Shown: in pieces, positions 7,813 to 13,711 of the stretch
How positions within the stretch are numbered: position 1 is the first letter of the stretch
How the letters are laid out: every line of letters starts with the position of its first letter
NCBI GenBank assembly: GCA_021399405.1
Contig: JAAFKL010000101.1
Coordinates: 1-13,861 of the forward strand
Direction of reading: 5' to 3'
DNA from: Candidatus Heimdallarchaeota archaeon
GTDB taxonomy: Archaea > Asgardarchaeota > Heimdallarchaeia > Heimdallarchaeales > Kariarchaeaceae
Length of the DNA stretch: 13,861 nucleotides
The notes under the pieces: model-generated
The model's database searches: none
Told to the model about the DNA's origin: nothing
What the model saw: only the letters and a program-made list of their open reading frames with translations
Program-made: the position numbers and the translations under genes

Positions 7813-8463
7813 TTAATCATCGACCCCAATTAATATATTTGCTATTTTTACTGCTTCTACGGCATTTTCTGCAAATCCATCTGCACCAATTTCTTGAGCC
7901 CATTTTTTAGTTACTGGAGCACCTCCAACTAATATTTTTACTTTATTCCGAAGTCCTTTCTCTGAAATTTTACTGATCACTTCACGTTGATTTATCATTG
8001 TTGTTGTGAGTAATGCAGACATACATAGCAAATCTGCATTCTTATCAATCACTTCATTGAGAAATCTTTCAATCGGTACATCAGCTCCCATATCATGGAC
8101 TTCATAACCTGATGCAGTTAGCATAGAGGCCACTAGTGTTTTACCAATATCATGAATATCACCTGCAACAGTTCCTATTACAACCCTCCCTTTTGATTTA
8201 AATTGCCCTCCAGTTTTTTCAAGAATTATTGGATTTAAAATTTCCATTGCAGATTTCATTATTTCAGCACCTTGCATTAGTTCAGGTAGGAAAAACTCTC
8301 CATCCTCAAAATAATCGCCAACTTGCTTTATACCCACAGCCAACCCTTCATCTACAATCTGATTAATATCAATATCATCTGCAATACATTTGTTTACTAG
8401 ATTTAGTGTGAGTTCAGCCTCCCCATCAACTAATGCGGCCGCAATTTGCTGAAAAATATTCAT
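7813..8463 (-). CDS. MttC/MtbC-type corrinoid (cobalamin-binding) protein
   Basis: This small methyl carrier holds a corrinoid and shuttles methyl groups between an MttB-type donor enzyme and an acceptor methyltransferase. The N-terminal helical cap (residues 1-85) has the usual amphipathic helices, including GIKQVGDYFEDGEFFLPELM (44-63). The C-terminal Rossmann-like B12-binding domain follows from about residue 92 with the signature GDIHDIGK (101-108): D102-x-H104-x-x-G107, where H104 is the lower cobalt ligand. MSALLTTTM (148-156) and VGGAPV (179-184) complete the cobalamin pocket. At 216 aa it is the standard size. It lies between the first MttB-like gene (91-nt gap) and the homocysteine methyltransferase gene, and is the only corrinoid protein in view, so both MttB paralogues probably use it. 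The gap upstream has a hairpin and a TATA-like TTTTATGG about 26 nt before the ATG, so an internal promoter is possible. Confidence 0.94.
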   Translation of the reverse strand: MNIFQQIAAALVDGEAELTLNLVNKCIADDIDINQIVDEGLAVGIKQVGDYFEDGEFFLPELMQGAEIMKSAMEILNPIILEKTGGQFKSKGRVVIGTVAGDIHDIGKTLVASMLTASGYEVHDMGADVPIERFLNEVIDKNADLLCMSALLTTTMINQREVISKISEKGLRNKVKILVGGAPVTKKWAQEIGADGFAENAVEAVKIANILIGVDD

Positions 8464-8522
8464 ACTATACTACTTATAGTTTTTCCATAAAATTGTCTTT
8501 TGAATCTGTGACAATAAAATTG

Positions 8523-8538
8523 ATCATAAAAATATGAT
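8523..8538 (-). repeat. Hairpin between MttB paralogue 2 and the corrinoid gene
   Basis: ATCATA and TATGAT flank a 4-nt loop, and U-rich sequence follows in the minus-strand transcript. It could be a partial terminator or a processing site that sets different levels of the two proteins. The stem is short and AT-only. Confidence 0.35.
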
Positions 8539-8554
8539 TTCACTTAATAAATAC

Positions 8555-9961
8555 TTAAGATAACTTGGGATTGTTGATTTCTTGCTTTGCATCCTCCATG
8601 ATTCTATCTAGATCACGAATTTGATCTTGATCCAATTCCTCAACAGTGTGATCAGTTAATAATTTATCAACCAAAAGCTCAGCTCGTTCATTCATACCAT
8701 CCTTTCCTGATTTTACCCATTCAGACCAGACACGCCTTTCTGCTAATTTGGTAAACATTACTTCACCTGCATGCATGTGCGTTCTTGTATGTTTTTGGCT
8801 CAAAAAGGTTCGGGATCCACTCTTCATTACTGATGAAATAACTTCCATTGCCAGTGTTTCCTCATTTACTTCAAAACCTGTAAGCGTTCGCTTAATATTG
8901 TTAATAATTTCATTATCGATTATTAATTGGGTTAGAGAACTAATAACACCCGCTTCTAACTCGCCAATACCTGAGAGTTCATCCGCACCAGCTAATGCAG
9001 GTATAACTGCATTTAAAGCACGCTCATATCCGTTCTGAACATTGTGGGTGTGCGAATTTGTTGAGAATCCGTAAACATTTACTGGAAGTTTGTAAAAATG
9101 AGCGATTTGAGTTGTGGCAGCAGAAACAGTCCCTATCTCAGGTCCACCCCAAACAGAGATGCCAGTTCTAGGTTCCATCATTGACAGACGCCCTCTATAA
9201 ATCATGGGCAAGCCCGGAGTAATGAGTTGAGCTATCACAACAGAAGCCAAAAACTCTGCATTTTGCTGAACCAGAGCCCCGGCAAGAGTCATTGGAGCAG
9301 TAGCACCTACAATTGGACAAGGGAGTGGGCCTAGTGGAACTCCATGATTTGCGACAGTAATCATGGTTTCGACAATATTATCGGGAAAATGTAAGGGACT
9401 TAAGGGGGAAACCCCAATCGACAGCAAATCTTTGGCTGGACCAAAAACATTTGCCATTTCGATTATATATTTTGCTTCAAGTGGGGTTGCCAGACCTGGA
9501 CTTCGAACAGGTTTAGTGGTATGCGGAAGTGTGTGGCGATACATTGAGATAGCCATCATTTTATCTCCGACATCTTGGGGAGTGAATAACGGTGTGATTG
9601 AGTTGACGTTTTCAAGAGAATGAAGAACCTTAGTACTATTCTCCAAATCCTTGAGTTTTGCGGCTTTCCTTTCATCCCTTCCGAAAGAAATATCCCTAGC
9701 ACCACCCAAATTATGCCAATATAATGAGCCATCTCCTAATGTAATCGAATTCCCATTTCTCCCCCTAATTTTTACAATCGAAGGACACTTTGCTATTAAT
9801 GTTTCAACTAGATCTCTTGGGAATAACACTCGATTATCATCCAATGTAGCCCCTGAATCATGCATCATTTTTCTTGTATCTTCATGGGTGAGCTGAATTC
9901 CAACCTCTTCTAGAATTCTTAATGTAGCGAGATGAATCTCCTTTATGTCTTCATCAGACAT
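8555..9961 (-). CDS. Non-pyrrolysine MttB-family corrinoid methyltransferase (paralogue 2)
   Basis: This is a second member of the trimethylamine/betaine:corrinoid methyltransferase family and probably the first gene of the operon. Counting from the ATG at 9961, it begins MSDEDIKEIHLATLRILEEVG, a typical family N-terminus. It has LYWHNLGGA in the first third, a GATAPMTLAGALVQQNAEFLA segment in the middle and SHTHNVQNGYERAL later, then SRTFLSQKHTRTHMHAGEVM near the end. No in-frame amber codon interrupts it, so pyrrolysine is not used. An alternative TTG start at 9979 adds six residues and would sit about 26 nt from a TATA-like run; the ATG fits the family better. The protein differs strongly from paralogue 1, so a different methyl donor is likely. 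The actual substrate cannot be read from the sequence. Confidence 0.88.
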   Translation of the reverse strand: MSDEDIKEIHLATLRILEEVGIQLTHEDTRKMMHDSGATLDDNRVLFPRDLVETLIAKCPSIVKIRGRNGNSITLGDGSLYWHNLGGARDISFGRDERKAAKLKDLENSTKVLHSLENVNSITPLFTPQDVGDKMMAISMYRHTLPHTTKPVRSPGLATPLEAKYIIEMANVFGPAKDLLSIGVSPLSPLHFPDNIVETMITVANHGVPLGPLPCPIVGATAPMTLAGALVQQNAEFLASVVIAQLITPGLPMIYRGRLSMMEPRTGISVWGGPEIGTVSAATTQIAHFYKLPVNVYGFSTNSHTHNVQNGYERALNAVIPALAGADELSGIGELEAGVISSLTQLIIDNEIINNIKRTLTGFEVNEETLAMEVISSVMKSGSRTFLSQKHTRTHMHAGEVMFTKLAERRVWSEWVKSGKDGMNERAELLVDKLLTDHTVEELDQDQIRDLDRIMEDAKQEINNPKLS

Positions 9962-10000
9962 GATTTTGAGTGAATTCAAACAATTGGCTTCGTCAATCGT

Positions 10001-10014
10001 ATGATAAAAAAATA
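10001..10014 (-). promoter_or_regulatory. Possible TATA region for MttB paralogue 2 and its operon
   Basis: Read on the minus strand, TATTTTTTTATCAT is 22-35 nt upstream of the TTG at 9979, or 40-53 nt upstream of the favoured ATG. It would start transcription close to 9979, giving a leader of about 18 nt before that ATG. Confidence 0.35.
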
Positions 10015-10120
10015 ATGAGAGGTTGGTAAATAGAAGAAATCAGACATAGATTATTTAATTTAATATACATAAATTAGTATAAATGAAATAAAACTTGGGA
10101 CAAATTGTTTCATGCGAATT

Positions 10121-10130
10121 ACACCGGTGT
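10121..10130. promoter_or_regulatory. Operator-like palindrome ACACCGGTGT upstream of the GIY-YIG gene
   Basis: This is a perfect 10-bp palindrome. It extends to 16 nt (10118-10133) with one mismatched pair. A further ACAC at 10136-10139 pairs with its GTGT half. It ends 8 nt before the TATA box of the GIY-YIG gene, where an archaeal regulator would affect TBP/TFB binding. Its GC content stands out in an AT-rich gap between divergent genes. Confidence 0.45.
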
Positions 10131-10138
10131 TATTTACA

Positions 10139-10146
10139 CTTAAATA
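10139..10146 (+). promoter_or_regulatory. TATA box of the GIY-YIG gene
   Basis: CTTAAATA lies 24-31 nt before the GTG at 10170, the spacing expected for a leaderless archaeal transcript. This supports the GTG start. Confidence 0.5.
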
Positions 10147-10169
10147 GTAAAAAGATGTAAAACAATACA

Positions 10170-10430
10170 GTGTATTTCTCAGTTTACATAGTCGAATTAT
10201 CTGATGGCTCGTTCTATACAGGATACACTAAAGATCTTGAAAACAGGTTACACCTCCACTCAAACAAAAAAGGTTCAAAATATGTCCGATCAAGACTTCC
10301 TCTCACATTGGTGCATGAAGAAAGATATGAAACCAGATCCGAAGCAATGAGGAGAGAAATACAAATCAAAAAATTTTCTAGAATGAAAAAACAACAACTT
10401 ATCATAAATAATATTGGATTCGAAAAATAA
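10170..10430 (+). CDS. GIY-YIG nuclease-superfamily protein (UPF0213/YhbQ type)
   Basis: This is a small single-domain protein of 86 aa, the usual length of the YhbQ/UPF0213 group. The GIY equivalent is VYIV (5-8) and the YIG equivalent is YTG (16-18), then DLENRL with the conserved arginine R26, a KGSKYVRSRLPLTLVHEE stretch (34-51), and the helix EAMRREIQIKKFS (58-70) carrying the metal-binding glutamate E63. The catalytic layout looks intact, so DNA or RNA cleavage is possible, but the cellular role of this subfamily is poorly defined. The start is GTG: an in-frame TAA lies four codons upstream and a TATA box is at the right distance. It is transcribed away from the methyltransferase operon and appears monocistronic, with a hairpin and T-run after it. 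Confidence 0.88.
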   Translation: MYFSVYIVELSDGSFYTGYTKDLENRLHLHSNKKGSKYVRSRLPLTLVHEERYETRSEAMRREIQIKKFSRMKKQQLIINNIGFEK

Positions 10431-10459
10431 ATTTTCAATAGATTAATTCACTGTCTAGG

Positions 10460-10498
10460 AAAGATTTTTGATCTTTATGGCAAATTTGAGGTTTTTTT
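10460..10498 (+). terminator. Terminator of the GIY-YIG gene
   Basis: AAAGAT and ATCTTT (10460-10465 and 10471-10476) form a 6-bp stem around a 5-nt loop. A run of seven T follows at 10492-10498, just before the next gene's AT-rich promoter region. Confidence 0.45.
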
Positions 10499-10546
10499 GA
10501 GCTCAATATTTCTTAATAATTAATGCCAATAATAATTATGGGTAAT

Positions 10547-11563
10547 ATGAAGAAACACCTAATAATTACTACTTCTCTGATTTTAGCTGTTTGGCTAATT
10601 TGGTCACCACTTGCTTCTGCACAGGGTACAATGCCTCCAGAAATGCCAGATAGAACAAATCATAGAATGGAACCCCCTCAAAATAGAAGACATTCTAATG
10701 GCTTTGATGGTGCAAATCAAGCAGTCAATGTTTCAGGAACAATAGATATTGCAGATTCGATTACTTTATCGTTAACAATTAAACCATCAGATGATGTAAT
10801 TGAAAGAATGAATAATCGTGACTCTATGGTAATTTCTGATTTTCAGAATGTTATAACAGTTTCACTTACTCAACTAGTTGAATATAATGACACAACTAAT
10901 GACGGTTTAACTGAAGATGACATGATCATTTCAACTTTTGATTTGAATGATGAAAACTTGAAGGATATTGTAATTTCAGAACTAAATGGTCAAACCATTT
11001 ATACAATTGTTTCTGAAGATGAAAGTTTTCAGATGATAATTGAAATTAATAGTACAGATAATATACCACACGATTGGAAATGGTCATTAGAAATTAATTA
11101 TGATTACATATCCGATACCTCTAAACTAGCAGTATTACATGAGATTGTCATTGGACGAGGTGATTTGATACGAGAAGATTTTGCATCAGCCTCAGCTCAT
11201 CCAGAAGCATTCGATAAACGTGAATTATCCCGATCACATGCAAGAGCACCTATGTTTTTCAGATGGGATCAAACAGCATTTGCTGATGATAAAGAAATAG
11301 ATGTTGAAGCAACAAAATATAATGAATCTCTATCATTATCATTTTTACAAGGTGATACAATCAGTTACGATCCTTCAATAGGAGTTTCTCAAGAATCGAT
11401 CGAATCATTAGATTTCGAACTAGTTAACGTATTTGATCTAGAGACTGTGGACAAATTCATTGATCAATTATCAACTCCAACTGCCCGCAGTTTGATAATC
11501 GGAATTTTATTTGTATCCACAATTGCTATGGCTACATTAATAAGTAAAAGTAGATCAAACTAA
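10547..11563 (+). CDS. Secreted, C-terminally membrane-anchored protein of unknown family
   Basis: I do not recognise the family. Counting from the ATG at 10547, residues 1-25 are a clear Sec signal peptide (MKKHLI, hydrophobic core, PLASA before Q26). A proline/methionine-rich segment follows (28-50), then a predominantly beta-strand domain (about 58-205), a linker, an FFRWDQTAFADD segment (237-248), and a C-terminal transmembrane helix (313-332) with a short basic tail. The protein should therefore sit outside the membrane, held by its C-terminus. No catalytic motif and no cysteine pair is visible. In-frame ATGs at 10523 and 10538 would add eight or three residues; 10547 gives the most typical signal peptide, like that of the other surface protein here. 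The stop is 5 nt before the GTG of a membrane-embedded winged-helix protein, so the two are co-transcribed and may form a sensor and regulator pair. Confidence 0.72.
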   Translation: MKKHLIITTSLILAVWLIWSPLASAQGTMPPEMPDRTNHRMEPPQNRRHSNGFDGANQAVNVSGTIDIADSITLSLTIKPSDDVIERMNNRDSMVISDFQNVITVSLTQLVEYNDTTNDGLTEDDMIISTFDLNDENLKDIVISELNGQTIYTIVSEDESFQMIIEINSTDNIPHDWKWSLEINYDYISDTSKLAVLHEIVIGRGDLIREDFASASAHPEAFDKRELSRSHARAPMFFRWDQTAFADDKEIDVEATKYNESLSLSFLQGDTISYDPSIGVSQESIESLDFELVNVFDLETVDKFIDQLSTPTARSLIIGILFVSTIAMATLISKSRSN

Positions 11564-11568
11564 ATTAA

Positions 11569-12375
11569 GTGTCCTCTCAAATTGGTTTCAATGAATTTGA
11601 TATGAAAAATCGATTGAGAAATAAAAATAGAACATTAATGCTTATTCAAATATATAACGAACCTCAGAGATATCAAGATTTAATTGCGTTAACTAAATTA
11701 AAACCAGGATCTCTATATCATCATTTGAAAATACTAAACGAATTAGTCGAGAAAAAAGATCATGGGACTTATGCTATAACGGATCTTGGAAGGCAGGTGA
11801 TTGAACATTTTAATTTGGTTGATAAAGAGACAATAAAACCCAAAGTGTCCACAAAATTTGTTGAAGTGGTCTCAGAAGACATGTTAGCGAATATTTGGGT
11901 TGGATATACAAGTATTATCTTAATGATATTCATTTTAATTATTGTCGTATTGCTGGGATCTGAAGGAGTAGCATTAGCAGGTAGTGCAATATATTATGTG
12001 GGATTTCCTGCATCATTTATTTTTGACATTGTAGCAATTCTAATAGGTTGGGCAACCCTGATATTATTGTTCAGAATACAGGGTTCAAATAATAGAAGAG
12101 AGTATTTACTAGAAACTTCTCTAATTCGGTCAATGTCGATGTTTCCTGGTGCTGTGATTGGAATTAGTGTCTATCTCTTATTTTTAATGGGCAACTCACC
12201 ATCGCAAAGTCTTTTTGATCTATTATTTGGTATAACATTGATTTTAGGTATTGTTTTCGCATCGACTGGAGTTTATTATTTCAAGAATAAAACAATGAAA
12301 GATAGTATTCTAATTGCCACAATACCCACTTCAATAGATTTAATGATTGGAATAGTGATTTTATTAGTAAATTAA
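11569..12375 (+). CDS. Membrane-embedded winged-helix (ArsR-like) transcriptional regulator
   Basis: This is a DNA-binding domain fused to a multi-helix membrane domain. Residues 12-82 form a winged helix: RTLMLIQIYNEP, RYQDLIALTKLKPGSLYHHL (34-53) as the helix-turn-helix, KILNELVEKKDHGTYAITDLG as the last helix and wing. A linker runs to about 105, then roughly five or six membrane segments near 108-130, 135-170 (long, perhaps two), 191-208, 217-238 and 247-267. Such one-component membrane regulators are common in archaea and would link a membrane signal to transcription in the cytoplasm. It starts with GTG 5 nt after the secreted protein's stop. An ATG at 11602 is possible but would trim the first helix. 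The partner gene and the membrane domain suggest sensing across the membrane. No target operator is known. Confidence 0.82.
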   Translation: MSSQIGFNEFDMKNRLRNKNRTLMLIQIYNEPQRYQDLIALTKLKPGSLYHHLKILNELVEKKDHGTYAITDLGRQVIEHFNLVDKETIKPKVSTKFVEVVSEDMLANIWVGYTSIILMIFILIIVVLLGSEGVALAGSAIYYVGFPASFIFDIVAILIGWATLILLFRIQGSNNRREYLLETSLIRSMSMFPGAVIGISVYLLFLMGNSPSQSLFDLLFGITLILGIVFASTGVYYFKNKTMKDSILIATIPTSIDLMIGIVILLVN

Positions 12376-12399
12376 AAATTAAAATACTAAATCCTCGCT

Positions 12400-13032
12400 T
12401 TATGCTTTTTCACCTATTGCAACAAAAACTGTAATTGAAGCAATTTCGCCAGATGATGATTCAGCAGAACATTCTTCTTCTGTGGATATAACTTGAATAT
12501 TTTTCAATCCTGCTTTTTCGTACCATTTTCTAAGATCATTTCGTTCAAACCCATTCCAACGATCATGATGTTCACCTTCGAGAAAATCATAATTATGGGA
12601 GTCCATATCAGTAATAACTACTTTTCCTCCAATTTTAGTAATCCTAGACATTTCTTCAATTGCTTTCAATGGGACTTCAACATGGTGTAGATACATATTT
12701 GCAAAAGCATAGTCTACTGAATTATCTTCCAAAGGAAGATTTTCTGCCTCACCGACTTTGCAAGTCAGCATGGGAATTTGTCTATTTTGACCTCCAAATT
12801 TTTGAGTCAGTTTATTTATCATATTTTCTGCCTGATCAATTGCTACAACGTTCACACCTTGAGATAACAATCCATGGGTAATATATCCTGTGCCAGCACC
12901 GATATCGGCTGCAGTCTCGCCTTTATGAATATTAGCTAATTTGAAAGCTTTGTCTCGAATTTTTTGATCGAAAAAACTCTGCTGCATGTCATCCCATTCG
13001 CTAGCAATTTCCTGAAAATATTCTTTACTCAT
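12400..13032 (-). CDS. Class I SAM-dependent methyltransferase (Methyltransf_11/UbiE-like)
   Basis: This is a soluble methyltransferase of 210 aa with a complete class I fold. Motif I is AADIGAGTGYI (41-51). VVAIDQAENMI (62-72) provides the acidic residue D66 at the end of strand 2. GEAENLPLEDNSVDYAFANMYLHH (94-117) covers motifs II and III, and GGKVVITDMD (135-144) is strand 5. The C-terminal part (145-210) contains HHDRW, a FERNDLRKWYEKAGL helix and a short CSAESSSGE segment before the last strand. The substrate cannot be deduced; small-molecule or quinone methylation are both possible. It converges with the winged-helix gene (24-nt gap) and is divergent from the NTF2-like gene. A TATA box 21-31 nt before the ATG indicates its own leaderless promoter. 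It does not belong to the corrinoid operon. Confidence 0.9.
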   Translation of the reverse strand: MSKEYFQEIASEWDDMQQSFFDQKIRDKAFKLANIHKGETAADIGAGTGYITHGLLSQGVNVVAIDQAENMINKLTQKFGGQNRQIPMLTCKVGEAENLPLEDNSVDYAFANMYLHHVEVPLKAIEEMSRITKIGGKVVITDMDSHNYDFLEGEHHDRWNGFERNDLRKWYEKAGLKNIQVISTEEECSAESSSGEIASITVFVAIGEKA

Positions 13033-13052
13033 AGAATTTAATCTTGTTTTTC

Positions 13053-13063
13053 AATATATAATA
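13053..13063 (-). promoter_or_regulatory. TATA box of the SAM methyltransferase gene
   Basis: TATTATATATT on the minus strand is 21-31 nt upstream of the ATG at 13032, the position expected for a leaderless archaeal transcript. Confidence 0.55.
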
Positions 13064-13088
13064 CTAGCCTACTTTAGGTAAGTAGTAT
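13061..13088. promoter_or_regulatory. Overlapping inverted repeats next to the SAM methyltransferase TATA box
   Basis: ATACTA (13061-13066) pairs with TAGTAT (13083-13088). Inside it, CTACTT (13069-13074) pairs with AAGTAG (13080-13085). The outer arm overlaps the TATA box by 3 bp, so a bound repressor could block TBP/TFB. Confidence 0.4.
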
Positions 13089-13097
13089 GTGAGGGTT

Positions 13098-13126
13098 ACT
13101 TGTTCTATATTGGTTGATTAACAAGT
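13098..13126. repeat. Inverted repeat (7-bp arms, 15-nt spacer) between divergent promoters
   Basis: ACTTGTT (13098-13104) and AACAAGT (13120-13126) are exact inverted copies. They lie between the SAM methyltransferase and NTF2-like gene promoters and could bind a dimeric regulator. Nothing else was recognised in the rest of the 13033-13250 gap apart from the two TATA boxes and the dyad next to it. Confidence 0.35.
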
Positions 13127-13221
13127 TCTTTTTCAACACACTCGGGTAGAGGTGCATAATATACATACAGAGATGGAGCTAATCAATCCAAGGTAATTTT
13201 TAGTCAAACTCGACACATATA

Positions 13222-13229
13222 CTTAATTA
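13222..13229 (+). promoter_or_regulatory. TATA box of the NTF2-like gene
   Basis: CTTAATTA lies 22-29 nt before the ATG at 13251, consistent with leaderless transcription. Confidence 0.45.
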
Positions 13230-13250
13230 TTATTCAAATTAATTCAATTC

Positions 13251-13625
13251 ATGCAAGAAACAGAATTGATTGCAAAGGTTATGAATGATGGATATATTGA
13301 GGGAATACACAGGCAAGGGAATAGAGAATTAGTTGAAGCTCACTTTCATCCAGAATTCTCAATGTTTCTAAGAGATGAACACGATAAAATTACGATCATG
13401 AAAATACAGGAATGGCTTGAACGAATTGAGAAAAAACAAAGGGAAAATCCTGATGCCCCAAAGAATAAAGTAGATTACACTTTGAGAAATGTTTTTGTTC
13501 ACGAGAATTTTGCCACAGTTCTTCTTGATCTCTTTTATAACGATAAATTGTATGCTGTAGATCAATTTTCACTTTATAAAATTAAAGGTGATTGGAAATT
13601 GATGGCTAAATTATATGAAATGTAA
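13251..13625 (+). CDS. NTF2-like (putative lumazine-binding type) protein
   Basis: This is a small cone-shaped-fold protein of 124 aa. The pattern matches the nuclear transport factor 2 superfamily, in particular the Lumazine_bd_2 group: an N-terminal helix VMNDGYIEGIHRQGNRE (10-26), FHPEFSMF (32-39), a helix containing MKIQEWLERIEKKQ (50-63), strands VDYTLRNVFVHENFATVLLDLFY (74-96), then DQFSLYKIKGDWKLMAKLYEM (104-124) with the typical ending in which a tryptophan follows KIKGD. Members include ligand-binding proteins, ketosteroid-isomerase-like enzymes and stress proteins; no specific activity can be assigned here. The start is supported by a TATA box at 13222-13229. The stop codon lies in a 16-bp palindrome that probably ends the transcript. 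It is monocistronic and divergent from the SAM methyltransferase gene. Confidence 0.82.
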   Translation: MQETELIAKVMNDGYIEGIHRQGNRELVEAHFHPEFSMFLRDEHDKITIMKIQEWLERIEKKQRENPDAPKNKVDYTLRNVFVHENFATVLLDLFYNDKLYAVDQFSLYKIKGDWKLMAKLYEM

Positions 13626-13640
13626 AGACTAGTCTTTATT
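13623..13640 (+). terminator. Palindromic terminator overlapping the NTF2-like stop codon
   Basis: TAAAGACTAGTCTTTA (13623-13638) is a perfect 16-bp palindrome whose first three bases are the stop codon, followed by TT. A folded transcript would form a stem of about six pairs ahead of U-rich sequence. Confidence 0.5.
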
Positions 13641-13680
13641 TGCCATTTCTTGGTTGGTTGCCTAAAATATGGAGTATATG

Positions 13681-13707
13681 ATGAGTTGCGAACTCATTAA
13701 GCTTAAT
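13681..13707. terminator. Two adjacent palindromes between convergent genes
   Basis: ATGAGTT and AACTCAT (13681-13697) form a 7-bp stem with a GCG loop. ATTAAGCTTAAT (13696-13707) is a perfect 12-bp palindrome beginning 5 nt after the TumE-like stop on the minus strand. Together they could terminate the minus-strand toxin transcript. Confidence 0.4.
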
Positions 13708-13711
13708 CTCA

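Noticed and set aside
8748..9896. Several plus-strand open frames of 80-96 codons
   Set aside because: All lie within MttB paralogue 2 and are antisense readings of it, with no domain-like features.
4875..9979. Pyrrolysine-encoding trimethylamine methyltransferase genes
   Set aside because: Both MttB-like genes read through their whole length with no in-frame amber codon, and no pyrrolysine biosynthesis gene is present.
10083..10112. ATGAAA ... TTTCAT inverted repeat in the divergent gap
   Set aside because: The six-base AT-rich arms are separated by a long spacer and could easily arise by chance; the nearby GC-containing palindrome is a better operator candidate.
10214..10438. Minus-strand frame covering the GIY-YIG gene
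   Set aside because: The plus strand carries a complete GIY-YIG domain with promoter and terminator; the antisense peptide has no family features.
12400..13032. SAM methyltransferase as part of the methionine pathway
   Set aside because: It has its own promoter, is separated from the corrinoid operon by four other genes, and lacks features tying it to homocysteine or corrinoid chemistry.
13140..13200. Short open frame near 13173 (about seven codons) as a leader peptide
   Set aside because: It is too short, has no Shine-Dalgarno, and the TATA box at 13222 would start transcription downstream of it.
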